Source: Codonopsis lanceolata (taxonomy: Eukaryota > Streptophyta > Magnoliopsida > Asterales > Campanulaceae). From it: DNA of 64,000 nucleotides. The first letter of the stretch is position 1. The number at the start of each line of letters is the position of its first letter. A program made the position numbers and the translations under genes. The DNA lies in assembly GCA_013146195.2 (NCBI GenBank), contig CM028379.1, positions 60,213,693 to 60,277,692 of the forward strand. The letters run 5' to 3'. Below the pieces are notes generated by a model. It made no database searches. It saw only the letters and a list, made by a program, of their open reading frames with translations, and had not been told where the DNA came from. Shown here in pieces: positions 25,151 through 38,519 of this stretch.

Positions 25151-28100
25151 TATCTTCCTTCCCAACCACATTCTAATTCCGTTGAAGAGTGAGAAAGTGG
25201 CTCGATATTTACCCCCTGACAAGCCTCGTACAAAAGAAAACCCCTTCACATAAAAAATCTCGCAATTTTGTCTTGTGAATATCCATCATTTTTCATCTTT
25301 GGTTCCTTGCAGTTGGGAGCTACTATCGCCCCGTCAAAACTGCAAAGTGAACCCAAAAGTACCTGCTGTAACAACTCCTGTAGTAGCAAAACTGCAACTT
25401 CAAGTTATAGTGGCAAATAAATCTCCGTTCTTGCAATAGTATGTAGTTATGCGACAATATTATATGTACATGGAAATTGTAACCAATCAGGTGTACACTT
25501 TGGTCCCCTCAAGTCTCAATCAATGAAATTCAGGCCATATGTTTCCTTGGGTTTGTTGTTGTTGCATATTTATTGCATGGTTTGAACATTTTTGTGTACC
25601 AAACTTGTCATCTGGTACTGAAAGTGTTCGCTTAGGGCATATAAAGAACGAGTCTAGTCATTGTGATTTTAAGCCTCGTTTTAAATAAATAAATAAATAA
25701 ATAAAAGGTTAAAGAACGAGTTTAATCATTGTGATTTAGGCTTGTTTTTTTAAAGAAAAGAGAAGGTTCAAAAATTAACAAAAACTTGTAGGCTTAATTC
25801 TGTTAATTTTGTTGAACAGAAGTTTTCGAAAAGACTTAAATGTCCATTAGCTGTGGCATGTGCCATGCACGCGGACTTAAGGCCTCCTAAACAAAATCAA
25901 ATTTCATTGTTTTTGTCTTTTTTTCCTCCGCCTCCTTCTCCCTCCCCCACCAAACCCTAATCCCAAATCCTACTACCATTGTAATACAATCCCTGTTCTC
26001 ACACTTTGTAAATACAATCCCCATTCTCACACTATGTAAATACAAACTCCCATGGAACTACATACCAAAAGACAATCATCTATACGTGCATGCCAAGCCA
26101 ACCTCATCGAGAATTTCCTGCATTGCTGGGATTTAAGGAAAACAAATAAAAGGAACAAGGTGAGTGATAAACTCAGTAAATTACTATATGCAACTACATG
26201 TCTATGCACATGTTATAAACTCCTCAAACATTGAAGTATTGTTATACATATATTTGCACATATTCACGTTGATCATGTTATAATGTACATTGACCCAACT
26301 TAACAAAACACATAAATCATGATATAATTCATAATCTGCAAGAGAGCTTTCCGTCTTGTCCTGCAATCAAACTCTATAGTTGTGTTGTTGCTGCAGTACA
26401 CACGTTGAATCTTGTCTAAACCATATTAATATTCATAGACATTTTTACGTCCACAACTTAACATGGTTGTAACAATACGATCACCTTACCACAACTCAAT
26501 GCGATCGCGTCATTATGCAGTCGCTTCTTTAGCCTTAACGAGCGCGTTGTAGCTTGGCCCAAAATTTGGAAGTCCTAGTAAATGACGCGGTCGCATCATA
26601 GAAGAAAACACGATCGCGTTAACTGCCAACGCAGTCACGTTTCAAAATACAAGGCGAATGCGTTGAGGCCTTGCCTGAAAACCAAACTCTCTGTAAATGA
26701 CGTGGTCGCGTCGCCTAACACAAGACGACTGCGTTAACTGCAAGAACCAAAACTCAAAGGTTGAACAAAGGTAATCCAAGCCAAAACCAAACCAAACTCC
26801 AAACCAACACAACCAAAGTCCTAACATGGACTTTAAATCCAATATAACACTAGCTCAACCTATCGCAAGCACAAACAAACTCTCAAAACGGCAAATACCC
26901 AAGTTAACAACACATAGTACATAAACAACACAAATGGACTCCAAAGGTGCTATCACACAAGTCCATACCACAATGTCGCCAATTTCTTATCAGAACTCAA
27001 CACCACCAGGTTCTTTGCAACCCGATACACAACAACACGAGCTAAACTTTACTATGTCCAAACAAGCGATAAACACATTAAACACAAATTAGCTAGTAAT
27101 TAGTCATGCTAACACACCCTAATGCACAACTAATCCCATATGCAAATACCTGAGTATTACACTGTATATGTAAACTATTCGATGAAATGCTTGAAGAGAA
27201 TTTTGTTAGTGTTGGACACCATTTTTGAATTTGGATGTATATATTTTGAATCACAATGCATCATTTGTGAATATTGATGTATCGATTTGGATTTGAGATG
27301 CATGAAAGATTCATTAATTTTAAATTATTTGTTGATTATGTACTGCAAAAAGGTACATGAAGATATGGTTTTATTATGATTTGCAGCGCGATGCATCAAT
27401 TGGAGGCTTGAATTGTTGCATTGCGGTGCACGAATTGGATTTGTTAGTTTAAATTGATGCATCACAATGCATTAAATTGATGCATGGTGATGCAAAATTG
27501 AATTATATAATTAAAATTGATGTATCATGATGCTTTAATTGATGCAGCACAATGCACACCGAGTAAGTGATCCGTAACGCGTCTTTGGCACATTAAGGGT
27601 ATCGTAGTCTTTTCAGCTCAAGTGATTTTTTGCTGGTTAAAAAAAGCATAAGGTACTGCAGTAACTAAAAACTTTTCAAAATTGATCAACTAAAATTTAT
27701 CTTTTTTTTTTCAATTGGGCTTGCTCTATTAGCACCCATACCAACTAATGGCCCTTAGGAGACTGCTCAGTCTGTATGCCTAGTCGTATTGCCCCATTCT
27801 TTTGTTGTTTTTTTTTTTTAAATTACACAATGTAAAAAATTACAGATAAAAATTGAACAATTAGAAGTAAAGATTATCGTAAAATAAGTGTCGGTGATAA
27901 ACGTAACATTGTTATCATTATCCATATCCAAGTTTCAATCATTTATTTGACCAATTGCATTAAAGAGATGAGAGTTTTAGGAGGTTTTGGAGTAATTAAG
28001 ATTACATTTTTTTTATTTCAGAAAATGATCAAAAATGGGAAAAAGTGTATTTTGGTACTTTTTTTTAAAAAAAAAAAACGTAGTATTAAATATTTCAAAG

Positions 28101-28440
28101 GCGTTGCACTAGTAATCTGTTGGGAATTTTGACTTTTGACATTGTGGGTGTCTTTAACACTACTATTAGTAGTAGTGAATTGGGTTTAAACATATTTGTT
28201 CCGTGAGTATTGAATGGACTTTAATTTGATTGTTAACGATTTTCGATATGTTTTATCTCTAATATGATTAAGCTGGAATCTTGGCCAATCTGTGTTTTTT
28301 TAAGGTAAATTTCAAGTGGGTATAATTTTATAAATATATTTTTATCTAGGACTATCAATTTTTTTGGACATTTCATATAATTATAAATTGGTTGTCAAAT
28401 GACAAAAATGCCATTAATTAAGACAAAAGTCGTCCGACCC
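25151..28440. other. Intergenic region, no gene supported
   Basis: The KTN80 3' flank runs to about 25560. An AAAT microsatellite lies at 25684-25704. From 26490 to 26740 there is a cluster of GC-rich motifs in AT-rich DNA (GATCGCGTCA, GACGCGGTCGC, CGATCGCGTT, GTGGTCGCGTCG) resembling the CTTGCGGTCGCAAG blocks in the LTRs near 49 and 53.8 kb, so this may be a decayed LTR. From 27240 to 27560 the motif GATGCATCACAATGCA recurs. Short ORFs here have no recognisable features. Confidence 0.6.
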
Positions 28441-28454
28441 AAAAAAAATTCAAA

Positions 28455-29195
28455 AAAGCTGATGCCAAGGCTTGGCATCAGTGCTGTTTTGAGAGTTTAT
28501 TTAAGCCAAAAAAAAATTACAAAAAGTTGACGCCGAGTCTTGGCATCAGGACTGTTTTAAGAGTTTATTCAAGTCAAAAAAATTCAAAAAATGCTGATGT
28601 GAAGGCTTGCCATTAGGACTATTTTAACAATTTATTCAAGCAAAAAAATCAAAAAATGTTGAAGCCAAGGCTTGACATCAGGATTGTTTTGAGAGTTTAT
28701 TCAAGTAAAAAAAAATCAAAAAAGCTGATGTCAAGTCTTGGCATCAAGGCTGTTTTGAGAGTTTATTCAAGCCAAAAAAATTCAAAAAATGATGATGCCA
28801 AGGCTTGGCATCAGGACTGTTTTGACAATTTATTCAAGCAAAAAAAAATCAAAAAATGCTAGTGCCAATTTGAGAGTATTCAATCAAAAAAAAAAATCAA
28901 AAAAGCTGATGCCAAGGCTTGACATCAGTACTGTTTTGACAATTTATTCAAGCAAAAAAAAATCAAAAAATATTGATGTCAAGACTTGGCATCAGGGCTA
29001 TTTTGAGAGTTTATTCAAGCCAAAAAAATTCAAAAAAGCTGATGCCAAGGCTTGGCATCAGCACTGTTTTGACAATTTATTCAAAAAAAATCAAAAAATG
29101 CTGATGTCAAGGCTTGACATCAGAACTGTTTTGACAATTTATTCAAGCCAAAAAAATTAAAAAAATGTTGATACCAAGGTTTGACATCATGACAA
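28455..29195. repeat. Hairpin tandem array, about 12 units
   Basis: Units of 62-68 bases each have a palindromic core (GATGCCAAGGCTTGGCATC and variants), then AGGACTGTTTTGAGAGTTTA, TTCAAGC and an A-rich spacer. Cores begin near 28460, 28527, 28593, 28659, 28726, 28794, 28908, 28972, 29040, 29102 and 29168. One unit near 28860 has lost its core. The open frames across the array are by-products of unit length and start in spacers, so I do not call genes. The array abuts the truncated integrase at about 29200. Confidence 0.92.
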
Positions 29196-29239
29196 AAAAA
29201 TTCAAAAATCAGAAGTCTCTCTTATCATTAATATCATAG

Positions 29240-29999
29240 AGCCGTGGTAAGAAACATATCGTTTAAAGGTAACCAAAATAAAGCCAGAAATGATAATGAA
29301 CCAGGTGAGAATCCGATACAGAGTACCTTTTGAGATTGTCTCTGACAACGGCACACACTTTGAAGGGGACGTGAATCGTCTACTCGACGAATTCAAGATT
29401 CAAAGGCATAAATCCTCCCTCTACCGACCACAAGCCAATGGTGCCGTTGAAACAACCAACAAAACACTGGAAAATATTATCAGAAAAATAGCTAACACGG
29501 GAAGAGACTGGCCAGAAAAATTGTCACTAGCCCTCTGGGGCTATCGCACTTCAGTTCGCACACCCACTGGGGCTACTCCTTATTCTTTAGCATATGGCAT
29601 GGAGGCGGTGCTGCCTATCGAAGTTGAAGTCTCATCATTAAGAGTAATGATGGAATCAGACATATCAGAAATTCACTGGATCAAAGGACGATATGAAAAA
29701 TTGGCTCTGATCGACGAACGACGGCTGCTAGCCCTGGAACACACCCGAGCTTATCAAAGGCGAATAGCTCGAGCATTCAATAAAAAAGTAAGAGGCTGTG
29801 ACATCCAAGTCGGAGACCTGGTGCTTCGCGAAAACCTCCTAGTTATGTTGATACTAGAGGGAAATGAAAGTCTCCCTGGATGGGACCAAACATTGTCAAA
29901 GAGATCCGGTCAGGAGGTGCAGTACTCCTCACAAACCAAGATGGGGAGGATCTGGTTCAGCCATTCAACCTCGACAAACTTAAAAGGTACTATGCGTGA
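29240..29999 (+). pseudogene. Ty3/gypsy (Tat-lineage) integrase, 5'-truncated
   Basis: The integrase carries out strand transfer of retrotransposon DNA. The open frame contains the second half of the catalytic core: IVSDNGTHF carries the second Asp, and SSLYRPQANGAVETTNKTLE carries the catalytic Glu. WGYRTSVRTPTGATPYSLAYG and the C-terminal KKVRGCDIQVGDLVLR follow. A frameshift near 29850 moves the last part to another frame, which ends LVQPFNLDKLKRYYA and a stop at 29997-29999. The zinc-binding N-terminus, first Asp, RT and RNase H are missing, since the sequence to the left is the hairpin array. The KLKRYY ending and downstream layout suggest the Tat group of non-chromoviral Ty3/gypsy elements. 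It is not functional. Confidence 0.88.
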
Positions 30000-30029
30000 G
30001 CCACATATATCTGGCAATTGATTCTTTTT

Positions 30030-30170
30030 CCAGCTCACTAGGTTGAAAACCCGAAAGGGCGACCTAGGCAAAAAATAAAGCATATATATTTTTAAAAAAA
30101 CACAAAAATGAGAAATAAAGGCTCGCTAGGTTGAAAACCCGAAAGGGCGGCCTAGGCAAAAATTAGAGCA
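30030..30170 (+). repeat. Post-pol direct repeat of the Tat element
   Basis: CTAGGTTGAAAACCCGAAAG with GGGCGACCTAGGCAAAAA occurs at about 30038-30075 and again at 30125-30163. Each unit holds CTAGG and CCTAGG arms that can pair. It lies directly after the pol stop, the position where these elements carry short repeats. Confidence 0.8.
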
Positions 30171-30896
30171 AAAAAAAAAAGAAGAACAATCGGAGAAAAA
30201 GGAGGGGGAATGCAATTTCTGAATCCTAAGCATCTGACCTCCAGCTTGCGAAAGTCTTCAGCATATGCAGAGTCTTGACTGACTAAAAGAGAAAAACCAC
30301 GACAAAGCTCGTGAAAAATATCAAAATATAATATTATACAGGTCCTATGGTGCAACTTAGGAATGATTGCCTTAGATATTTAAGATTATGCATTTATGCC
30401 TGTACATTTTGTCTATTACTACTTGCTACCTATATTCCTCTGTTTCCCCCCAACCATCCTTTTTATTACAGCTTAGCCCCGAAGTGGTCCATCAATGCCT
30501 GCGACGTCCGCCCAGCCGGGACCATATACTTCTTCTGCGAGGCACAGAAGAAGTTCCTGTCTCACCAGCGTGAGAACCCCCGAAAGTGTCCTCATCTTCT
30601 TCATCATCAGCGTTCCCATTATTCTGAACGGTCTGACGACTTGGGCCAGTACCGTCATCCCTATGGGCGCCGGCTTGAGGGGAACGTCCGGGATTGCTCC
30701 GGGATTGCTCCGCCGACTTGCATTACACAGACGAAGAGGCACATTGCTAGGACCTGCCTCATTCGGATCAGGAGCCATCCGGGCACCAAGGCCATGAACC
30801 CGCCTGAAATCCTCCTGCAGAACTTGAGGGAGCCTATTTCCATCAGGCGAGCATCCATGCTGTAGTTTATTCGCCGGCCCAGCATCCGCCTCAGTG

Positions 30897-31507
30897 TCGG
30901 GGTGAGCTTGGTCAGGTTCGGTCCACTTTTTTAGAAAAAACTGAGAGAACCAGGACCAGACCAATAGTCCGGTTCTTAAAAAATATAGAACCAAGACCAA
31001 CCCAATATGTCTGAGAAGCAATACATTGGTCCGGTCCAGAACCAATTGAAGACGTACGAGAACCAGGACCGGACCAATACGATGCGTATCTTTGATCAAG
31101 AGGATAACTAGATTTTCTAAAAAACAATTATCAATAATCAAATCATGTTCTTCCTTCATACAACATTTTGTTGGGTTCGTTGTTCTTGTGAAAATAAACT
31201 AAAGATAAAAATCATAACTTCCAAATTAATAAAGAGAAACGAAAAAGAAAGTTGTAAGGAAATTTATTGCAAGTCATCTTCCTCTCCGACCCCCTTATGG
31301 TTAATTTAATTAATTTACATGTAACAATCATTCAAACTAATAATATTTGGAATCACAAAAAGAGACAGGAAATTAATTAATAGAGAAGAACAATGTTTTC
31401 CCTCCTATTTTCTCTTTAATCAAATAAGAAAACTTGGTTGAATATTGAATCAAATTATTATATATTTTCTTTAGGTTGTAAGTTGTATCCCTTTTATTAT
31501 GTTCTTA

Positions 31508-31588
<81 letters not shown>

Positions 31589-31810
31589 CTATATTAGTAT
31601 ATTATATATAATAAAATAATAATAAATACACATTGGTCCGGTTCGGGCCGGTTCTGCGTTTTTGGTTTCTGGAACCGGGGACCGACCCAATTGTCCGGTT
31701 CTGTAAAAATTCAGATCCAGGACTAATCCAAAGTATTGGTCCGGCCTATTTTTGACTGGTCCGATCCGGTTCCATTGGTCCGGTCTGGTTCTGGAAAACT
31801 TCTGCTCACC
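30897..31810. mobile_element. hAT-like non-autonomous element in the antisense ORF
   Basis: The ends GGGGTGAGC and GCTCACC are inverted, and CCTCAGTG occurs immediately outside both (30889-30896 and 31811-31818), an 8-base target duplication as for hAT. The interior is built of GGTCCGGTTC / GAACCGGACC-type repeats in both orientations around an AT-rich centre with a long TA run (31509-31584). It splits the DUF7745-like ORF, so it is younger than that ORF. Confidence 0.75.
31509..31584. repeat. TA dinucleotide microsatellite
   Basis: About 38 uninterrupted TA units in the centre of the hAT-like element. Tracts this long are usually length-polymorphic. Confidence 0.95.
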
Positions 31811-32980
31811 CCTCAGTGCATGCCTAATCATGCGAGAATGGCCCTCAGCAGCCACTAAAACCCATGACAGGTATTCATGGGGCAGGAACATATAATCATA
31901 ATAGGCATAAGCAGCCTCCAGCGAGTCAAAATCAAGCTGCCATATGTTGTGGATAAGGGTGCCTAAGTCCCTATCCATCTCCAGCTCTTCAGCCAAAGGA
32001 CGACTTGCATCGGGGATGACCTGCTCCCTGCCAAATTGGCGCAGGACTCTGTCCGCCAGATAAAATGAGGTACACTCAATACTGGGCGGAATAACCTGGG
32101 CATAGACCCCAGTATGCATGAAGAAGCTACGGATCCGCCAGTGGCTGACAACCCATATAATTTCCATGGAGCCGATGCGTAAGAAATATTCAATCCAATC
32201 AGACTCCGAAAAGTTTGTCTAGTGATGATGACCACGAGAGCCATAAAAGCCCCGGATCATATATTGCTTCAATCGGCACTAGGACCATCACCCAGTTAAA
32301 ATGCTCCTCTAGCCACATATGAATCAGAAGAGGGCTGCTTGAAGGGAACAACTCATCACCAATCGCAAAGGCATCCATGCTAAACAAAGTCTCAGCCAGA
32401 ATCACCGGGATAATATTCACCTGGCGATCCCGAGCCTGCAATACCAGGTCCACGACCCTCACATCAATATACCCGGGTCGGCCCACCAACAGATACCGCC
32501 CCATGAGGCAAAGAAAAAAGAAGACAGCCGGCGTCGCAGATAAATTGGGTCATCTTCCCTGTACTCCGTATAAGCACCGGGAAAGACGGTCAAATTAAAG
32601 TTTACTCCGTTGTAAAAACCAGGAGTAGCTTCGCGGGTTGTGCCGAACAGCTCCCTTATTGCCATATAAGGACGCCTCCGTGGAGAAGGCACAACAATAG
32701 GTCTAGTGGCTGTCATCCCGACCATGGCACAAAATTCCTCGAAGGTGGGGCACATTTCATTCATGCCAAAATTAAAAAGATGATTCTGAAGCGACCAGAA
32801 CCTGGAGGCTCCCCGCATCATATCCCAATTTATATAAAGGGTCCGCCATGACAACAGACACAGGTACCCGTAAATATGCTCAAACCAATCCTGCTCGTCT
32901 GACCGCAAAGAGAGGACCCAATAGTCTAGAGCATTCTCGTGAATTTCTATCTCTAAAGCCGTAAGAGCTGGTGCGGCCAT

Positions 32981-33852
32981 CTTTGGACAAAGACAAAATT
33001 TTATTTGACAAAAAGGAAGGGAGATTGAACAAAAGAAGACTCAAAAGGCTGAGCAGAAGGAAAGAAGGCAAGCCAGTGATGAGGAAATGAGCGCTGCCTC
33101 GACCTTCATTTATATTGAAAAACCGAAGAAACAGACGATTTCTAAGTACAGTGTTGAACAGTGCATGAATAGGGACTGCATAGAAAAGGGCTTGGGCACC
33201 GCCTATACCTTTTCCTGGCGCGGCACCCACTTCTCCTATGGGTGGCGCCAGGATCTCCATCACTTCTCCCCGATACTGCCTGGTATCCCGGTTTTTGGCT
33301 CCAACCGTTTCATGTTTGAGCACGGGAAATGGAAGAAATTGTAGGAGCTACGCAAAATAGCCTTCTCGCAAATATCAAGCAGGCGGCCTCTTCCTCCCTG
33401 CAGAATACCAAAAAGCCCACTTTTAAATCCGAAGGTGTATCTTTCTAAATCCCAATTCATAAGTTGCAGCATGCCATTACCCCTAGATAATGATCTAGCT
33501 TTCTTTTATGCATGGAATATTGAGTTTGCATTTTAAATTTTTGCATCATATAAAATTATATTGCATTGCATAAAAAATATATGTACAAAATCCGGTACAA
33601 GAAAGAAAAGAAAAGCTAATAAGTGCAGGTAGCAAGAGCTAATGAGCGCGGGAAGATTGGCTCCGTTCAATATTGCCACCCATAACTCGAGGGCCATGTC
33701 CGCCGATCCTGTATCCTCGTCCCCTCGTCCGAGCACGACTTGATCCGACAGCCGCATCATCGCATCATTCCCCAGAGAACTCATCTACAAGCCGCTGATA
33801 AAGCTTGTTGATGTTGAAGAAGCCCCGCAGCAGTTTCTTGTACGTCGACACA
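32981..33852. other. Spacer between the two antisense ORFs
   Basis: The upstream flank of the DUF7745-like ORF (33001-33480) has short open frames on both strands but no recognisable domain. The segment 33500-33790 may hold the C-terminal tail of the plant-mobile-domain ORF (minus strand, SSLGNDAMMRLSDQVVLGRG), separated from it by a frameshift or intron-like gap. Confidence 0.4.
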
Positions 33853-35480
<1,628 letters not shown>

Positions 35481-35559
35481 TCTAAAAAAAGAAGAAGAAA
35501 GAAAGAGAAAACATCAACATATCAGCATCAGAAAAAAAAGGGAAGGGAAAAGGTAAATT

Positions 35560-36570
35560 CTTATCTTTTTTTTTATTTTAACCTCCTGCGCATATCATTA
35601 AATTAAGCATGTTGTATACATCGCATTTTATAGACTATAATAAAATTTTGCATAAACAAAAAATGCATCTTTTGCAGCAAAAAAAATATATTGCATTTTT
35701 TGCATTCAAAAAATTTTTATTGCATTTTTGCATTCAAGAGAAAAATATATATTGCATTCGTGCATTCAAATAAAAAAGTGTATCTTTTGCATTCAAGAAA
35801 GAAACAAAAATATTTTGGCATTCCTGCATAATAAAAAAAGGTTGCACTCTTGCATGTATATAAAAAAAAGTGCATCTTTTGCATTAAAAAAAAAGAAAAA
35901 TAATAAATATTTTGGCATTCCTGCATAATTTTTTTTTTACACTTTTACATGCTTAAAAAATTGTGTTTTTTCGAAAAATAGAAAAAATGTGTGTTTTACA
36001 TAAAAAAATAAACACATGTTGCATTTTTTGCACATATTAAATAATGCCCATGCAACATGTTAGCAAGCATTTAATAAATTCTCTATGTCACATTTGCATT
36101 TCAATAAAAATGATATATAAATGCATTAGCCATCAATTATTTGCATTTATCTTCCAAATGATTGCATTTTAGCATTCTTAAAAAATAAAATGTTGCAAAT
36201 ATTGAAAGAAAATATTTCCATAGCATTTATCATGTCTTTGCAGCATATGCATTCACAAAAGTAAAATGAATATTATTGCATAAAATATTCCTGTTACATT
36301 TTGCATGCATCTAAAATGTGCCCAAAAATGTGTCCGAAAAAAAAATGCATCATATTTCCAAAAAGTCTATTTCATAGGCATGCATCATATAAAAATATTT
36401 TTCAGTCTAAACATGCATCATGTAACCAAATTGTATTAATGATATAAAACATGCATCGCAGAGTCAAATAGTGCCAACTATTCAAATTATGCATCGCAAA
36501 AATAAATCGCATGAATTTCATATTTTGCTATGAATAAATTGCCAAATTGCATCATTCTAGCATATAAATT
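35560..36570. repeat. GCAT-rich low-complexity region
   Basis: About 1 kb with a TTGCATT or TGCAT motif every 20-30 bases, separated by A-rich runs (AAAAAATATA, AAAAAAAGTG). Local tandem copies occur, for example around 35690-35930 (TTTTGCATTCAAGA, TTGGCATTCCTGCATAA twice). No gene is supported. It belongs to the variable part of the Tat element between the antisense ORFs and the 3' LTR. Confidence 0.7.
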
Positions 36571-37290
36571 GCATGCATAAGCATCATAAGCAGGATCATA
36601 TATGCTCCAAAAGCCCAAAACAACAGAGAAATCTAGCAGATCTAAAAAACCATCCAAATGGGTTTGAGAAAAAGAAACTTACAGTGGGATTCGGAAGATT
36701 TGACACGTGGGTGCTCCGATCGCGAACGAGATTGTTCCAATCATCCTTCGAATAATAATATTTGACTTGGTTTCGAATAATAATATTTGACTTGAAGAGG
36801 AAGCCATCTATCAAGAAAAACACATAAATTGGCGGAAGAAAATTGAGAAAAGGAGAAGAAATGAAAAAGAAAACTTGCCGGCAGCAATGGCAGAAGAGAA
36901 GGAAGAAGAAGAAGAAGCGCTTGTCCTCCCCAGGTTGCCTATATGAGGGAAGAAAAAGGGAATTTTCCTCTTTCCCCCTCCAAAGTTCAAAAGTTCAGCA
37001 CTTAAGTCCTCATGTTTCCAAAGTTGCAAAATGTCCCCTAAAGCTTAACGGAAAGTTAACAAAGTTAGCTTTGTTAACAAAAATTGACGGTCATTCATCC
37101 AAAATCAAAGGAAAACTCATATCCCCAGCAGGTCAGCCGCAAAATGATCAGAAAAGTAAAAAGAATTAGCAGGAAAGGTAAAATTCTCAGCAAAAAAAAA
37201 AAAGTGCATAGCAAGAAAGAAAAAGAATGTGCAAAAATGCAAGATAAAAAAAAGAGCAAAACAGAAAAGGAAAAAGAAGCAAAAGAAAAG
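36571..37290. other. Purine-rich spacer, no gene
   Basis: The plus strand is strongly purine-rich (GAAGAAGAAGAAGAAG near 36901), so open frames rich in Lys/Glu (+) and Phe/Leu/Ser (-) appear. No domain is visible. A 21-base direct repeat lies at about 36755-36795 (AATAATAATATTTGACTTG). Confidence 0.5.
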
Positions 37291-37296
37291 TAAAAT

Positions 37297-37625
37297 TCCA
37301 GCAAGAGCTGGAAATGCAGCAAAAGAAGAAATTTCCAGCAACAGTTGGAAATACAGCAAAAGAAGAAAAATTCCAGTTACTGTTGGAAATGCAGCAAAAG
37401 AAGAAATTTCCAGCAGAAGTTGGAAAAGTAGCAAAAGAAGATTTCCCGCAGAAGTTGGAAATGGTAGCAAAAAAAGAAAATTTCCAGCAGAAGTAGGAAA
37501 AGCAACAAAAGAAAATTTCCAGCAGAAGTTGGAAAAGCAAAAGAAGAAAATTTCCAGCAGAAGTTGGAAATGCAACAAAAGAAGGAAATTTTCAGCAGAA
37601 GCTGGAAATGCAGCAAAAGGAAAAA
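37297..37625 (+). repeat. About 33-36 bp tandem repeat, AGCAGAAGTTGGAAA type
   Basis: About nine imperfect copies of a unit containing AATTTCCAGCAGAAGTTGGAAA. Each unit is an inverted repeat (TTTCCAGC and GTTGGAAA), so every copy can form a short hairpin. It is followed by a run of GCAGCA/GAAGC triplets (37630-37745). A 174-codon frame (37229-37753) is open through the array, rich in Lys/Ser then Ala/Glu, but it probably follows from repeat composition. Amplified tandem repeats near the 3' end are known for Tat elements such as Retand. Confidence 0.85.
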
Positions 37626-37784
37626 ATCTAGCTGCAAAAGCAGTAGAAGCCGCTGAAGCAGCGGAGGCAGCAGAAGCATCTGAAGTCGCCAAAGCAGCAA
37701 AAGCCGCCAAAGCAACAAATGCAGCAGAATCAGCAAAAGCAAAGCAATGGTAAGAAAATGTAAAGTATTTTATCCTTTTTTCGC

Positions 37785-38507
37785 ATAAATGATGTGTTCC
37801 ACCATCGCATTCGCCGAAGGGTCTCTACCTTTAAGGATGCGATGCTTTCCTACTTTATAGGAGTAGCATAGGATCATCTCCTCCCGGGGCGTAACCCCGA
37901 GACGAATGATCAACCCATGATGTGTTCTACCATCGTGTTTGTCGAAGGGTCTCTACCTTTGAGGATGTGATGCTATCCTACTTTATAGAAGTAGCATAGG
38001 ATCATTTCTTCACGGGGCGTAACCCCGAGATGAATGATCAAAATCTGATTGTGTTCAACCTTTTCTGCGAAGGGGCAGAGACCCCGGGATAGTTAAAAGG
38101 CTATCGTGCTTTGACGAAGGACCCTGTCCTGAGGAGACGATGCATCCCACCATCGTGTTCGGCAAATGGTTCGACTCTTTGAGGATACGATGTTTGATCT
38201 GATTGTGTTCAGCTTTTTCTAAGAAGGGGCGGAGACCCCGGGACAGTTAAAAGGCTATCGTGCTTCGACGAAGGACCCTGTCCTAAGGAGACGATGCATC
38301 CCACCATCGTGTTCGGTAAAGGGTTCGATCCTTTGAGGATACGATGTTTGATCTGATTGTGTTTAGCCTTTTCTGCGAAGGGGCAGAGACCCTGGGACAG
38401 TTAAAAGGCTATCGTGCTTCGACGAAGGACCCTGTCATGAGAAGACGATGCATCCCATCATCGTGTTCGGTAAAGGGTTCAACCCTTTGAGGATACGATG
38501 TTTGATC
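37785..38507 (+). repeat. Two families of 3'-UTR tandem repeats
   Basis: First family: two copies of about 128 bases (37787-37915 and 37916-38042) with CCGAAGGGTCTCTACCTTT, GGGGCGTAACCCCGAGA and GAATGATCAA. Second family: three copies of about 155 bases (38044-38197, 38198-38353, 38354-38507) with TCTGATTGTGTTCAGCCTTT, GGGGCAGAGACCCCGGGA and ACCATCGTGTTCGG. Both families share ATCGTGTTCG and GAGGATACGATG and contain perfect short stems (GGGGCGTAACCCC, GGGGCAGAGACCCC), so they look related by descent. Confidence 0.9.
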
Positions 38508-38519
38508 TTGGCATTCCAC

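Larger units (their letters stand above)
30473..32980 (-). pseudogene. Antisense ORF of the Tat element, DUF7745-like
   Basis: Read on the minus strand, it starts MAAPALTALEIEIHENALDY at 32980. It continues through SRFWSLQNHLFNFGMNEMCP and TFEEFCAMVGM, a conserved stretch of the plant retroelement-associated DUF7745 family. Further fragments are DLVLQARDRQVNIIPVILAE (32199-32504) and FYLADRVLRQFGREQVIPDA (31589-32167), then a Pro/Arg-rich tail ending at 30473. Frameshifts lie near 32500 and 32200, and a MITE interrupts the gene at 30897-31810. Its function is unknown. Antisense ORFs between pol and the 3' LTR are known in Tat-type elements such as Retand, Grande and PIGY, and the position here matches. 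Family assignment is from memory of motif patterns. Confidence 0.7.

Noticed and set aside
28656..29160. Plus-strand frames with repeated VLTIYSSKKKSK
   Set aside because: They arise because some units of the hairpin array have lengths near a multiple of three. Frames start and stop erratically.
28455..29195. CRISPR array
   Set aside because: Units are contiguous, spacers are near-identical A-rich repeats, and the host is a plant. This is a tandem repeat.
37095..37742. Long minus-strand frames rich in Phe, Leu and Ser across 37.1-37.7 kb
   Set aside because: They are antisense translations of purine-rich tandem repeats. Hydrophobicity comes from composition and there is no domain.
37229..37753. 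Plus-strand 174-codon Lys/Ala-rich frame
   Set aside because: It follows the tandem repeat and GCA/GAA triplets. Resemblance to a histone-like tail is compositional.
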